A stretch of DNA of 64,000 nucleotides from Marinomonas sp. UCMA 3892 (GCF_012726345.1 NZ_PTXN01000015.1:45452-109451), one strand, 5' to 3'. Counted from the first letter of the stretch, positions 16,977 to 27,308 are shown. Notes: generated by a model from the letters alone, not told the origin. Numbers and translations: made by a program.

Positions 16977-17927
16977 ATGGACATAGGTCTGGCCAAGCAT
17001 TTAAAACTCAATCAGTTGCGCTTGATTTCGGTCATTTCAGAGCATGGTCAACTTGGCATCGCCGCGGATGAAATGGCGATGACACAGCCTGCCGCGTCAC
17101 GTATGCTGAGTGAAATTGAACAAACTATTGGGACACGTTTATTTATTCGCCATGCCAAAGGCATGGAGCCAACACTGGTAGGTCAAGCTGTTGCACGTCG
17201 TGCGCACAATCTTCTGGTTGAGCTGCGAGATCTTGCCCGTGAAGTAGGCGAACTAAAAGAAGGTGGTGGAGGCACCACCTCAATTGGTGCGGTTACCGGA
17301 GCCGCGGTGGGCTTTGTGATTCCCGCCATTCAACAACTGCGCGCGATTGCTCCAAAAGCAGAAATTGATATCAACGTTGATACCAGTGATATTTTAGTAC
17401 GAGACTTGATCGCTGGTCACAATGATTTTGTTTTGGCGCGCATCCCCAAACAATACGACGCCAATGAGTTTGAGATTTACCCTGCACGAACTGAATCGGT
17501 CACACTCGTGGTGCGTAAAGAGCACCCATTAGCCAATCTTGATAAAGTCCGCGTCAAAGACCTCGCTCATTTTGAATGGGTGATGCAATCTCATCGCGCC
17601 CCTATTCGCGAGGCCGTCGAAGCAGCTTTTATGGAAGAACGTGCGGAACTGCCGCTAAGCATTACCAACAGCACCTCTTTATTAGCATTAATTGCCATTC
17701 TAGTGTCTTCCAACGCAATTGCGCCGATGGCGAGAGAAGTCAGTGATTTACTGGTCGGTCATAAAGTAAAAGCCGACCTCAAAACACTGAAATTGGACAA
17801 AAAAATTGTCATGAGCCCGTATTATTTATTGCAAATGCGCGGCCGTCAGCTATCGCCTCTTGCCAACCAACTTAAACGCTTGGTGTTGGCGGAACTGGAG
17901 CAAAAACCCATAAAAAGTGAGGCATAA
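16977..17927 (+). CDS. LysR-family regulator, GbpR-like
   Basis: 316 residues. N-terminal helix-turn-helix at about 12-65 with EHGQLGIAADEMAMTQPAAS, followed by a periplasmic-binding-like effector domain. Its N-terminal pattern resembles GbpR, the LysR activator of chvE and gguABC in Agrobacterium; that comparison is from memory. It lies convergent to the distal end of the chvE-ggu-dehydrogenase operon, so sugar-responsive control of that operon is a reasonable inference. It could instead act on the NMT1-like gene. Confidence 0.82.
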   Translation: MDIGLAKHLKLNQLRLISVISEHGQLGIAADEMAMTQPAASRMLSEIEQTIGTRLFIRHAKGMEPTLVGQAVARRAHNLLVELRDLAREVGELKEGGGGTTSIGAVTGAAVGFVIPAIQQLRAIAPKAEIDINVDTSDILVRDLIAGHNDFVLARIPKQYDANEFEIYPARTESVTLVVRKEHPLANLDKVRVKDLAHFEWVMQSHRAPIREAVEAAFMEERAELPLSITNSTSLLALIAILVSSNAIAPMAREVSDLLVGHKVKADLKTLKLDKKIVMSPYYLLQMRGRQLSPLANQLKRLVLAELEQKPIKSEA

Positions 17928-17931
17928 AAAA

Positions 17932-17964
17932 AGCGAGTCGGTTACTTTCAAAACCGAACTCGCT
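17932..17964 (-). terminator. Terminator of the sugar-oxidation operon
   Basis: AGCGAGTCGGTT pairs with AACCGAACTCGCT (one bulged A). On the minus strand it ends in TTTTTTT, so it stops transcription coming from the aldehyde dehydrogenase gene. It begins four bases past the convergent lysR stop. Confidence 0.8.
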
Positions 17965-18013
17965 AAAACCCGCCTTGGGCTTCTTAACGGTAAATCATTT
18001 CTAAATCTACAAG

Positions 18014-19522
18014 CTAGCCAAGCAGATCTTTTGGCAACAAGGCTTTTGGAATATTTTGGTAACACACAGGACGCAAGAAACGACGAATCGACAAGGTACC
18101 GACTGAGGTTGCACCGAAGTTTGTCGACGCAGGATAAGGGCCACCATGCACCATGGTATCGTTCACTTCAACACCAGTCGGGAAACCATTTGCTAACAAA
18201 CGCCCTGCTTTACGTTCCAATACAGGTATAAGTTTCTGACACGCAGCATAATCGCCTTCATCAAGGTGAATAGTACAGGTCAGCTGACCTTCCAAATGAC
18301 GAGCAAGCTCGACCATTTGCTCAACACTGTCTGCCAAAACAACCAAGCCAAGCGGACCAAATACTTCATGGTGCAATGTCGGATGATCCAACCACGCTTG
18401 CCCCGTTACCGTAAATAAGTTTGGTCGTGCGGTACGATCTTCTGTATCTGCCGAACGAACCACCGCTTGAATACCCGTTTTTTCTATCGCCGCCACACCT
18501 GAGCGGTACGCATCAGCAATGCCATCCGTTAGCATGGTTTGCGCTGCCACTTCGGATAAAGCGGCACTCGCTGCTGCTATCATGGCTTTTGAGTCCTCGT
18601 TATCCAGCAGCACCGCAATCCCAGGGTTGGTACAAAACTGTCCAGCGCCCATGGTTAATGAACCAGCCCAACCTTTGCCCAATTCTTCAGCGCGGTTTTT
18701 AACAGCTTCTGGCATCACAAACATTGGGTTCACAGAACCCAGTTCACCAAAGAAAGGAATCGGCTCTGGACGCGCCGCACATAAATCAAACAAAGCACGG
18801 CCACCCGCCAAGCTGCCAGTAAAACCAACCGCTTTGATCAATGGATGCTGAACCAGAGCCTGCCCAACTTGGCGATTTCCTCCTTGGATAAGAGAAAAAA
18901 CACCCGCTGGCATATTACAACGCTGCATAGCCTTATCAATGGCTTGCGCCACTAACTCGCCCGTTCCAGGGTGCGCAGAATGCCCTTTCACCACAACAGG
19001 ACAACCTGCTGCCAAGGCAGCAGCAGTATCACCACCCGCGGTGGAAAACGCCAATGGAAAGTTAGACGCACCAAACACAGCAACTGGGCCGATAGGACGT
19101 TGTACCATGTACATATCTGGACGTGGCAATGGTGCGCGATCTGGCAAGGCTTCATCAAACCGACGATCTAAGTATTCACCTGATAAAATACGCTCAGCGA
19201 ACAAACGAAGTTGCCCTGTTGTACGACCGCGTTCGCCTTGCAAACGTGCTTCAGGTAATCCCGTTTCTTGTACACCAATTTCGGTGATTTGATCACCTAA
19301 CACATCAATTTCATCGGCGATGGCGTTTAAAAACGCCGCTCGTTCTTCTCGAGAAGAATAACCAAATGTCTCAAAAGCAGCCTCGGCTGCTTCTACCGCT
19401 GCATCCACATCAGACACGCGACCAACAGCAAATTCATGAGAAGGTCCTGTAGCAGGCGTTGAAGAAAATGTCGCGTCGCCCTTTATCCATTTACCGGCAA
19501 TAAAATGCTGTCCCGTTAACAT
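18014..19522 (-). CDS. Aldehyde dehydrogenase, 2-oxoglutarate semialdehyde (2,5-dioxovalerate) type
   Basis: 502 residues. Catalytic Cys in MGAGQFCTNPG and the general-base Glu in FFGELGSVNP are present, with an NAD(P)-binding GFTGS loop. These patterns are those of the ketoglutarate semialdehyde dehydrogenase branch, which oxidises 2,5-dioxopentanoate to 2-oxoglutarate, the last step of oxidative pentose and hexarate routes. I chose the ATG at 19520-19522, with GAGGAG five bases upstream, over the GTG six bases earlier. It is the last gene of the operon, 170 bases after the dehydratase. Confidence 0.86.
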   Translation of the reverse strand: MLTGQHFIAGKWIKGDATFSSTPATGPSHEFAVGRVSDVDAAVEAAEAAFETFGYSSREERAAFLNAIADEIDVLGDQITEIGVQETGLPEARLQGERGRTTGQLRLFAERILSGEYLDRRFDEALPDRAPLPRPDMYMVQRPIGPVAVFGASNFPLAFSTAGGDTAAALAAGCPVVVKGHSAHPGTGELVAQAIDKAMQRCNMPAGVFSLIQGGNRQVGQALVQHPLIKAVGFTGSLAGGRALFDLCAARPEPIPFFGELGSVNPMFVMPEAVKNRAEELGKGWAGSLTMGAGQFCTNPGIAVLLDNEDSKAMIAAASAALSEVAAQTMLTDGIADAYRSGVAAIEKTGIQAVVRSADTEDRTARPNLFTVTGQAWLDHPTLHHEVFGPLGLVVLADSVEQMVELARHLEGQLTCTIHLDEGDYAACQKLIPVLERKAGRLLANGFPTGVEVNDTMVHGGPYPASTNFGATSVGTLSIRRFLRPVCYQNIPKALLPKDLLG

Positions 19523-19600
19523 AAACACTCCTCTCTTTAATAAATGAAATTCAACACATTAAGTTAAGCTCTGAAGTAGCCTAGTGATGGTAAGCATCAA

Positions 19601-19671
19601 GCCCAAGGATGGGCGTTACGCCCCTCGCGGACAGGGATGTCCGTTGGGGCGGTGCTGCCATAACAAGGCAG
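19601..19671. repeat. Cluster of three hairpins inside the operon gap, possible REP-type element
   Basis: GCCC/GGGC (19601-19614), a long stem CGCCCC...CGGACA/TGTCCG...GGGGCG (19619-19651) with a GGGA loop, and CTGCC/GGCAG (19655-19671) follow each other. The GC-rich character differs from surrounding DNA. It sits between the dehydratase and aldehyde dehydrogenase genes and may trim or attenuate the message. Only one copy is seen in this window. Confidence 0.5.
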
Positions 19672-19692
19672 AGTCAGACTTAAAAACTTAAT

Positions 19693-21453
19693 TTAATGAC
19701 TATCTTTTGGCACCGCTGCGCCTCGACAGCCTTTTAGGAAGTCAAAATCGGCACCCGTATCGGCGCCCTGTACATGGTCATGGAATAGTTTGATATAACC
19801 ACTTTTTGGTGGTTCCAAATGACTTTTCCAGTTTGCTAAACGTGTTGCCATTTCTTCATCGGAAATATCCACATGAAGGCGGCGATTTTCTACGTCTAAC
19901 TCAATCATGTCGCCATTTTGAATGACGGCCAATGGTCCACCAGCAGCAGCTTCTGGTGTGGTATGTAAAACTACAGTTCCATAAGCCGTTCCCGACATAC
20001 GAGCATCAGAAATCCGCACCATGTCTTTAATGCCTTTACGCAGCACTTTTGGTGGCAAGCCCATATTGCCCACTTCCGCCATGCCTGGGTAACCTTTTGG
20101 CCCACAGTTTTTTAGCACCATGACACAGTTTTCATCGATATCCAAAGCTTCGTCATTGATCTTAGCTTTGTAGTCGTCAATATCTTCAAACACGACAGCT
20201 CGACCGCGATGCTGCAATAAGTGCGCCGACGCCGCGGAAGGTTTGAGCACCGCGCCTTGTGGCGCAAGGTTGCCTTTCAATACAACAATACCGCCTTTTT
20301 GTGTCAGTGCTTTTTCAACTGGCAAAATCACGTCTGGATTCCAATTGCGGACCTCTTTCACTTCTTCCCAAATCGATTCACCAGACACGGTAATTGCATC
20401 TTTGTGCAGCTTGCCCGCTTCGGCCAAATGCTTGATCACGACTGGCAAACCACCTGCGTAGAAGAATTCTTCCATCAGGTATTTGCCTGACGGCATCAGG
20501 TTCACAATAGTGGCGATTTCTTGGCCTAATTTATCCCAATCATCTAGGGTTAAATCCACACCAACTCGACCAGCAATAGCCAATAAGTGAATTACGGCAT
20601 TGGTAGAACCACCAATCGCGCCATTGACACGAATCGCATTTTCGAAGGCTTGGCGAGTCAAAATATCAGACGGTTTCAAATCGTCTTTCACCATATCGAC
20701 GATGCGACGGCCTGTAAGATGCGCCATAACGCGACGACGGCTGTCTACTGCAGGAATCGCTGCGTTACCCGATAACGCCATACCCAAGGCTTCCGCCATA
20801 GACGCCATCGTGCTGGCAGTGCCCATAGTGTTACAAGAGCCCGCAGAGCGAGACATAGATTGCTCTGCCTCAAGGAAGTCTTCTTGCGTCATCTTGCCCG
20901 CTTTAATGTCTTCCGACATTTGCCACAATGCCGTGCCAGATCCCACACGCTCGCCTCTAAAGTAGCCGTTCAACATCGGACCACCAGACACCACGATGGC
21001 AGGAATATCGACACTACAAGCACCCATAAGAAGCGCAGGTGTAGTTTTGTCACAACCAGCTAACAAGACAACACCATCCAGCGGATTAGCACGCAGCGCT
21101 TCTTCCACATCCATGGCGGCCATGTTGCGATACATCATGGCAGTTGGGCGCAATGAACTTTCACCCACAGAAAACACAGGGAATTCCAGTGGTAAACCGC
21201 CCGCTTCATAAATGCCATGCTTAACACGATCAGCGAGGTCACGAAGATGGGCGTTGCAAGGTGTAAGCTGCGACCAAGTATTACAAATGCCAATCACTGG
21301 ACGACCATCAAATAAATCCGCTGGCAGACCTTGGTTTTTCATCCAGCTGCGGTGGTAAATATGATCACGTGAGGTACCGCCAAACCATTCGGTTGAACGT
21401 AATTTGCGGGGCCATGTTTTCGGTACGAACGTGCCTTTCTCAGAATCACTCAT
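19693..21453 (-). CDS. IlvD/Edd-family sugar-acid dehydratase, probable L-arabinonate dehydratase
   Basis: 586 residues. Iron-sulfur cysteines appear in ICNTWSQLTPCN, LLAGCDKTTPALLMG and AGSCNTMGTASTM, and the C-terminus ends LKGCRGAAVPKDSH, as in the L-arabinonate and related pentonate dehydratases rather than IlvD. It removes water from a sugar acid to give a 2-keto-3-deoxy acid. The ATG at 21451-21453 overlaps the stop of the dehydrogenase gene (ATGA) and has GGAGG six bases upstream. D-xylonate or D-fuconate could be alternative substrates. Confidence 0.88.
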   Translation of the reverse strand: MSDSEKGTFVPKTWPRKLRSTEWFGGTSRDHIYHRSWMKNQGLPADLFDGRPVIGICNTWSQLTPCNAHLRDLADRVKHGIYEAGGLPLEFPVFSVGESSLRPTAMMYRNMAAMDVEEALRANPLDGVVLLAGCDKTTPALLMGACSVDIPAIVVSGGPMLNGYFRGERVGSGTALWQMSEDIKAGKMTQEDFLEAEQSMSRSAGSCNTMGTASTMASMAEALGMALSGNAAIPAVDSRRRVMAHLTGRRIVDMVKDDLKPSDILTRQAFENAIRVNGAIGGSTNAVIHLLAIAGRVGVDLTLDDWDKLGQEIATIVNLMPSGKYLMEEFFYAGGLPVVIKHLAEAGKLHKDAITVSGESIWEEVKEVRNWNPDVILPVEKALTQKGGIVVLKGNLAPQGAVLKPSAASAHLLQHRGRAVVFEDIDDYKAKINDEALDIDENCVMVLKNCGPKGYPGMAEVGNMGLPPKVLRKGIKDMVRISDARMSGTAYGTVVLHTTPEAAAGGPLAVIQNGDMIELDVENRRLHVDISDEEMATRLANWKSHLEPPKSGYIKLFHDHVQGADTGADFDFLKGCRGAAVPKDSH

Positions 21454-22220
21454 ACCCAACCTCCATCAACGATAAAGTTTTGCGCCGAGCACATTGCCGC
21501 CGCATCGGACCCTAAAAACAGCGCCATGTTGGCGATATGTTCAGGAAGCACCTTGCCGGTTAGGCATTGGCTTTGTTTAATTTTTTCTTCTGCCGCGTCA
21601 TCAACCCACATACGCAGCTGTTTTTCCGTCATCACCCAGCCTGGTACCAAGGTATTCACACGTATACCAAAACCACCTAGGTCTCGGGCAAGGGAACGAG
21701 TTAAACCATGCGTTGCTGCCTTGCTTGTGCCGTAAGTTGGGTAGCCAGCCGTTGCCATCATCCAGCCCACAGAGCCAAAATTGATGATCGAACCACCACC
21801 CAGTTTACGCATCATCGGCGCAACCGCTTGGGCGGCGAACATAGCGTGTTTGATGTTCACCCCAACCAACTCATCAAAACGTTCTTCTGTCAGCGATTCT
21901 AAAGAATGACGCACATCGTTAGCGGCATTATTCAATAAGACGGAAATCGGGCCAAAAACTTCTGCTGCTGCGCGGATCTTACTTTGATAATCTTGAATAT
22001 CTGTGATGTCACATACTTCAAAGCGCACGTCATAACCGTCTTTGGTCAGACGTTTGGCAAGCGCCGTACCGGCTTTTTCATCTAAATCCACAAAGGCCGT
22101 TTTTGCACCTTGCTTGGCATACGCTTCAACAATGGCCGCACCAATTCCCGTTGCCCCGCCAGAAATAAACACTGACCGATCTTTTAGGTCTGGATAAACC
22201 GCGCTATTAGTCTTAATCAT
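21450..22220 (-). CDS. SDR-family sugar 1-dehydrogenase
   Basis: 256 residues of the classical short-chain dehydrogenase fold. The cofactor motif GGATGIGAAI is at about 16-25, NNAAND in the fourth strand, the catalytic Ser in NFGSVGW and YGTSK as Tyr-x-x-x-Lys. Residues QCLTGKVLPEHIANMALFL resemble the Caulobacter xylose dehydrogenase XylB. It should oxidise an aldose to its lactone with NAD(P). It overlaps both neighbours by four bases, so it is tightly coupled in the operon. Confidence 0.85.
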   Translation of the reverse strand: MIKTNSAVYPDLKDRSVFISGGATGIGAAIVEAYAKQGAKTAFVDLDEKAGTALAKRLTKDGYDVRFEVCDITDIQDYQSKIRAAAEVFGPISVLLNNAANDVRHSLESLTEERFDELVGVNIKHAMFAAQAVAPMMRKLGGGSIINFGSVGWMMATAGYPTYGTSKAATHGLTRSLARDLGGFGIRVNTLVPGWVMTEKQLRMWVDDAAEEKIKQSQCLTGKVLPEHIANMALFLGSDAAAMCSAQNFIVDGGWV

Positions 22221-23185
22221 AATGTCGCTACCTCGGTCTCTAAGGCCTCCGCTTTTGCTAAAGCATTGCGTAATGGCAAACCAAAAGTAGGTGAAGAGAT
22301 TTCAAACACATCCCCTTCTTGCGCCTGAACACCATCAGCAAACGACAAGGTTGCTGTTCCAAACATATGAACATGCAGATCACCAGGCTGGCGGAAAATC
22401 GAATACTTAAAATGATGGTGTTCAAGGTTTTTAAAGGTGTGCGACATATTGTCTTCACCAGATAAAAAGCCTTTTTCCCAAAGCGTTTTCTCGCCACGTT
22501 CGATACGCGAATGACCATCAATATGCATAGGCAACTCGCCAACTAACAACTCAGGACCAAACGATGCTGGACGCAATTTGGAATGCGCCAGATACAAATA
22601 ATTTTGTCTCTCGGTGACATGGTCAGAAAACTCATTCGCCAAGGTATAACCAAGACGGTGCACTTTGCCGTCGTCACCTACTAAGTAAAAACCAGCGATT
22701 TCTGGTTCTTCACCTCCATCCAAAGCAAAGGATGGAGAAGGCAATGCATCACCAGGAGCAATAACTCCTGAACCATTCCCTTTGTAAAACCACTCAGGCT
22801 GCACACCTTCTTGGCCGTCTTTTGGCTTGCCACCCTCAACGCCCATTTGGAAGATCTTCATCGAATCGGTCAGCTCTTCGCTTTTCGCATGCATAGCATT
22901 ACGTGTTGCGGCAGAACCTAGGTGCGTTAACCCAGTACCCGTCAAATACATGTGCGCTGGATCTGGATGACGAACAGGACAATCTAGCTGATTGTTCTTA
23001 GCAAGCTCTGCCAAATTTACCGACTCGCCCAAACCATGCTTTTCAATAATAGACTTCAGCGGTACGCCATGCTTAACGGCTTCTTTTGCGAGCTCGTAAA
23101 CGCTCGATGCGTGAAGAACAAGGTGTGCTTCGCTGCCTTCACGACACACCACACCACCTTGTTTAATTTGAGATAAAAACAACAT
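22217..23185 (-). CDS. gguC: GguC/AraD1-family protein (FAH fold), predicted 2-keto-3-deoxy-pentonate dehydratase
   Basis: 322 residues. The central and C-terminal part has the fumarylacetoacetate hydrolase fold (for example PEWFYKGNGS, EEPEIAGFYLV, LGYTLANEFSDH). GguC lies next to chvE-gguAB in Agrobacterium and is often called AraD1, with a proposed role in dehydrating 2-keto-3-deoxy-L-arabinonate to the semialdehyde. The order here, between transporter and dehydrogenase, fits that step, which no other gene in the operon covers. AAGGAG precedes the ATG. Confidence 0.8.
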   Translation of the reverse strand: MLFLSQIKQGGVVCREGSEAHLVLHASSVYELAKEAVKHGVPLKSIIEKHGLGESVNLAELAKNNQLDCPVRHPDPAHMYLTGTGLTHLGSAATRNAMHAKSEELTDSMKIFQMGVEGGKPKDGQEGVQPEWFYKGNGSGVIAPGDALPSPSFALDGGEEPEIAGFYLVGDDGKVHRLGYTLANEFSDHVTERQNYLYLAHSKLRPASFGPELLVGELPMHIDGHSRIERGEKTLWEKGFLSGEDNMSHTFKNLEHHHFKYSIFRQPGDLHVHMFGTATLSFADGVQAQEGDVFEISSPTFGLPLRNALAKAEALETEVATL

Positions 23186-23208
23186 AAATCGCTCCTTAAC
23201 CCGCGTTC

Positions 23209-24408
23209 TTAGCGCGCTTTTTGTTTGTTGTAGACGTCGAAGATAACCGCAGCGAGCAATACCAAGCCCTTAATAACCTGCTGCCAATCAATCCCTATAC
23301 CCAATATCGACATCCCGTTATTCATTACGCCCATGATGAAGGCACCAATCACCGCACCGATGATTTTACCAACGCCGCCCGACATGGAAGCGCCACCGAT
23401 AAATACGGCAGCAATAACATCTAACTCCATGGCGAAACCCGCTTTTGGCGTCGCTGTATTTAAGCGCGCAGCAAAGATCAAACCTGCCAATGCGGCCAAC
23501 ATCCCCATGTTGGCAAAGGTCAAAAAGGTTAAGCGTTCGGTATTAATGCCCGATAGCTTCGCCGCCTTAACATTGCCACCCAAAGCGTAGATGCGACGAC
23601 CAATTGTGGTGCTGTTGGTCAAGAAGGTATAAATCGCGATCAACACCGCCATAGTCATCAACACGTTTGGCAAACCACGGTAAGTGCTTAATAAATAAGA
23701 TAAATAAATGATAGCGATAGCAACTAGAGCATTTTTCACGATGAAGAAAGAAAAAGGCTCATCTTGAATCCCGTACTTCAAGGCACGAGATCGACTGCGA
23801 GCGGCCAAGAAAACAATTGCACTGGCGGCCAACACACCTAACACCAATGCGGTCACATTTGGACGCCCCACACCAAACACATCCGGTATAAAGCCTGTAC
23901 TTAATAGCTGAAAGCTTTTTGGAAATGGTCCCACTGACTGACCTTCCAGCAAAGCAAGAGTCAAACCGCGGAAAACCAACATGCCCGCCAAGGTGACGAT
24001 AAAGGCTGGGATTTTCCAATAGGCAATCCAATAGCCTTGTAAACCACCAATGATCAAGCCCACAAGAAGACACACAGGCACCACAACAATCGTTGGCAAG
24101 TCATAGTTAACCGACATCACGGCAGCCAATGCCCCAACGAAGCCTGCTACAGAGCCAACTGATAAATCGATATGTCCCGCAACAATGACCAGTAACATGC
24201 CAATCGCCATAATGATGATGTAGCTGTTTTGTAAGAATAAGTTGGTTAAGTTAACCGGACGCATCAAGGTGCCATCGGTCAAAAACTGAAACATGCCCAT
24301 GATCACAACCAGTGCGATCAACATACCGTAATCACGCATATGCGATTTCAAGTAGCTGGTAACAGACGGTGCCGATTGGACCACTGTAGAGGTTTCTTTT
24401 GTTGTCAT
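23209..24408 (-). CDS. gguB: Sugar ABC transporter permease GguB
   Basis: 399 residues with about ten to eleven membrane segments of the BPD_transp_2 family (MglC/XylH type). The conserved stretch GHIDLSVGSVAGF lies at about 78-90 and VFIGGASMSGGVGKIIGAVIGA shortened to its family form near the C-terminus. It forms the inner-membrane channel for sugars bound by ChvE and is powered by GguA, whose gene ends 13 bases upstream. Confidence 0.9.
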   Translation of the reverse strand: MTTKETSTVVQSAPSVTSYLKSHMRDYGMLIALVVIMGMFQFLTDGTLMRPVNLTNLFLQNSYIIIMAIGMLLVIVAGHIDLSVGSVAGFVGALAAVMSVNYDLPTIVVVPVCLLVGLIIGGLQGYWIAYWKIPAFIVTLAGMLVFRGLTLALLEGQSVGPFPKSFQLLSTGFIPDVFGVGRPNVTALVLGVLAASAIVFLAARSRSRALKYGIQDEPFSFFIVKNALVAIAIIYLSYLLSTYRGLPNVLMTMAVLIAIYTFLTNSTTIGRRIYALGGNVKAAKLSGINTERLTFLTFANMGMLAALAGLIFAARLNTATPKAGFAMELDVIAAVFIGGASMSGGVGKIIGAVIGAFIMGVMNNGMSILGIGIDWQQVIKGLVLLAAVIFDVYNKQKAR

Positions 24409-24421
24409 TATTATTGCTCCG

Positions 24422-25960
24422 TTACGCTTTCACTATCATTGACATGATTTTCTCTTGGCTCGCATCAGCTTTGTCTAACTCACCAACAAAGCGGCCTTCG
24501 TTCATCACGTAAATACGATCACACATGCCAAGCAACTCTGGCATCTCTGAAGAAATCATCACCACGCCTTTACCGTCATCGGCCAGCTCATTGATGATGC
24601 TGTAAATTTCGAACTTAGCCCCCACATCTATGCCGCGGGTTGGCTCGTCTAGAATCAAAACGTCTGGCTGCGAATACAACCACTTACTCAACACCACTTT
24701 TTGTTGGTTACCGCCTGATAGGTTCATCACCTTTTGAAAGACGCTAGGCGTGCGAATATTGAGCGCTTGTCGATAATCCTCTGACACCTGACGTTCAATG
24801 TTTCCGTCAATTACACCATTTGAAGACACACGATCAAGGTTCGCTAAAGTGGTGTTGGTCTGGATGGTTTCTTCTAAAATCAAACCCAATTCTTTACGGT
24901 CTTCGGTGACGTACGCCAAACCACTTTTGATGGCTTTAGGCACGGTTGATAAATCGGCGATTTCGCCGCGTAAACGCACTTCGCCTTGGATGTTTTTGCC
25001 ATAACTCTGACCAAACAAACTCATTGCCAACTCAGTTCGTCCTGAGCCCATCAAACCCGCAATCCCGACAATTTCACCGGCGTGCACGTTGAATTCAATA
25101 TCATGAATCATCTGACGATCTAACGCATCGGGATGCCACACATTCCAACGGCTTACTTCCATGAGCGTTTTGCCTAAATGACCTTCTTGGGTCGGGTGCT
25201 TCCTTGCTGGGTAACGGTTCGCCATATCTCGGCCAACCATATCGCGAATAATGTCTGCTTCACTGATGCTCTGCGCATGACAATCTAGAGTAGATACAGA
25301 AGCGCCATCACGAATCACTGTGATGCTGTCTGCTACACGGCTGATTTCGTTTAATTTGTGGGTAATTAGGATGGAGGAAATACCCTGAGCTTTAAATTCC
25401 AACAATAGGTCAAGTAACTTCTCGCTGTCGTTCTCTTGTAGCGCAGCCGTTGGCTCATCCAGAATCAATAACTTCACATCTTTGGCAAGGGCTTTGGCAA
25501 TCTCAACAAGTTGCTGCTTACCCACTCCCAATTGACCCACTAAGGTCGAAGGAGACTCTTTCAAGCCGACTTTGGCTAACAATTCTTGCGTACGAGAATA
25601 GGTTTTTGGCCAATTAATCACGCCACCTTCTACATTCTCGTTACCTAAAAATAGATTCTCTGCGATTGATAAAAGCGGCACTAGCGCCAACTCTTGGTGA
25701 ATAATAATGATGCCTTTTTCTTCGCTGTCCGTAATACCGGAAAACGCCACGGTCTCGTCATTAAAAAGAATATCGCCTTCGTAACTTCCGTATGGATAAA
25801 CCCCACTCAACACCTTCATGAGAGTCGACTTACCCGCACCATTTTCACCCACTAAAGCGTGAATCTCGCCAGCACGAACTTTAAGGTTCACCGCGTCGAG
25901 GGCTTTTACTCCAGGAAATGTCTTGGTAATGCTGCGCATTTCCAAAATAATATTTTCCAT
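24422..25960 (-). CDS. gguA: Sugar ABC transporter ATP-binding protein GguA
   Basis: 512 residues with two tandem ABC domains. The first has Walker [10 protein letters not shown] near residue 38, signature GVGKQQLVE and Walker [12 protein letters not shown]. The second has the degenerate Walker [10 protein letters not shown], signature [12 protein letters not shown] and [11 protein letters not shown]. This double-domain layout is typical of MglA/XylG/GguA. The ATG at 25958-25960 is preferred over one twelve bases upstream that lacks space for a ribosome site. Confidence 0.9.
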   Translation of the reverse strand: MENIILEMRSITKTFPGVKALDAVNLKVRAGEIHALVGENGAGKSTLMKVLSGVYPYGSYEGDILFNDETVAFSGITDSEEKGIIIIHQELALVPLLSIAENLFLGNENVEGGVINWPKTYSRTQELLAKVGLKESPSTLVGQLGVGKQQLVEIAKALAKDVKLLILDEPTAALQENDSEKLLDLLLEFKAQGISSILITHKLNEISRVADSITVIRDGASVSTLDCHAQSISEADIIRDMVGRDMANRYPARKHPTQEGHLGKTLMEVSRWNVWHPDALDRQMIHDIEFNVHAGEIVGIAGLMGSGRTELAMSLFGQSYGKNIQGEVRLRGEIADLSTVPKAIKSGLAYVTEDRKELGLILEETIQTNTTLANLDRVSSNGVIDGNIERQVSEDYRQALNIRTPSVFQKVMNLSGGNQQKVVLSKWLYSQPDVLILDEPTRGIDVGAKFEIYSIINELADDGKGVVMISSEMPELLGMCDRIYVMNEGRFVGELDKADASQEKIMSMIVKA

Positions 25961-26085
25961 AAAACATCCCATTAGCAGACGCGCTCTTGCCGTATCGACA
26001 CACGGTCAACAACGCCTCTGCTGGTTTATTATTGTTGAATCAGGATAAATTTAACAAAGTATTGGTAAGCACAGTCATCGTGCGC

Positions 26086-27147
26086 TTATTCGACCTGAGA
26101 CTTCGTGTAATAACCGCTACCTAGCAACACATCTTGCCAGTTGGATTTATCAACGGTTACAGGCTCAAGCAAATAGCTTGGAACAACTTTGATACCGTTG
26201 TCATAGGTTTTAGTATCATTGATTTCAGGCTTCGCACCATTTAATACAGCTTGAACCATGCCCACCGTTACGTTGGCTAATTCGCGGGTATCTTTAAAGA
26301 TGGTGGAATATTGCTCACCCGCGATAATGGATTTCACCGATGGCACTTCCGCATCTTGACCCGTTACGATAGGCATTTTCAAATTGCCTGAACCGTAACC
26401 AACCCCTTTAAGCGATGACAAGATACCGATTGAAATACCATCATAAGGCGACAACACACCGTCTATGTGTTTCTTGGTGTAATGGGCAGACAACAAGTTA
26501 TCCATACGGGCTTGAGCGGTCGCACCGTCCCAACGCAAGGTACCCACTGTGTCCATACCCATTTGGCCAGACACAACATTCACCTTGCCTGAATCAATCA
26601 TCGGCTGAAGCACTGACATAGCACCGTTGTAGAAAAAGTAAGCGTTGTTATCATCAGGAGAACCACCGAACAACTCCACGTTGTAAGGACCTTTACCGCG
26701 TTTTTCCATACCGCTAACTAAAGACTTAGCTTGCAACACGCCTACTTTGAAGTTATCGAATGTTGCGTAGTAGCTCACATAAGGGCTGTTTTTAATCAAA
26801 CGGTCATAGGAGATAACTTTAATACCCGCAGCATCGGCGTTTTCCAATGCGTTAGATAGAGTCGTACCATCAATCGCGGCGATGACTAATACATCGACAC
26901 CTTTTACGATCATGTTTTCAATCTGGGAAAGCTGATTTGGAATTTCATCTTCTGCGTATTGTAGGTCAACTTTGTAACCAGCATCTTTGAAGAGCTTTAC
27001 CATGGAGTCACCATCGGTGATCCAGCGAGCGGAAGACTTAGTTGGCATGGCAATACCAACATAACCATTCGCAGCCAAAGCACTAACGGAACTCAGCGCA
27101 GTGGCACCTAGTACTAAACCAGCAATGGTATTCTTTAGATAGTTCAT
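26086..27147 (-). CDS. chvE: Sugar-binding protein ChvE-like
   Basis: 353 residues with a signal peptide (to about residue 25, SALAA). The mature part [19 protein letters not shown], the hinge [14 protein letters not shown] and the end YYTKSQVE match ChvE rather than XylF by my recollection of those sequences. ChvE binds several aldoses (glucose, galactose, arabinose, xylose, fucose) in the periplasm. AGGAG precedes the ATG. It heads the operon whose later genes oxidise such sugars. Confidence 0.88.
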   Translation of the reverse strand: MNYLKNTIAGLVLGATALSSVSALAANGYVGIAMPTKSSARWITDGDSMVKLFKDAGYKVDLQYAEDEIPNQLSQIENMIVKGVDVLVIAAIDGTTLSNALENADAAGIKVISYDRLIKNSPYVSYYATFDNFKVGVLQAKSLVSGMEKRGKGPYNVELFGGSPDDNNAYFFYNGAMSVLQPMIDSGKVNVVSGQMGMDTVGTLRWDGATAQARMDNLLSAHYTKKHIDGVLSPYDGISIGILSSLKGVGYGSGNLKMPIVTGQDAEVPSVKSIIAGEQYSTIFKDTRELANVTVGMVQAVLNGAKPEINDTKTYDNGIKVVPSYLLEPVTVDKSNWQDVLLGSGYYTKSQVE

Positions 27148-27308
27148 TAGCTTCTCCTGTTACGGCCAAGCGAGCACCGTAAGGAACAAGCTTCAGGTGG
27201 CCATAGATTTTTTATGATTATTTTTTCGAGCCAATCAGGTCTTGAAAAACCTGTTATGCAGAGTAGGCAAAATGAACATACCAATCAAATAGAATAAATG
27301 TTGTTCTT

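Noticed and set aside
23209..27147. Naming the sugar transporter xylFGH
   Set aside because: Binding-protein motifs, including the YYTKSQ end, and the adjacent gguC favour the ChvE-GguAB type. The ligand may still include xylose.
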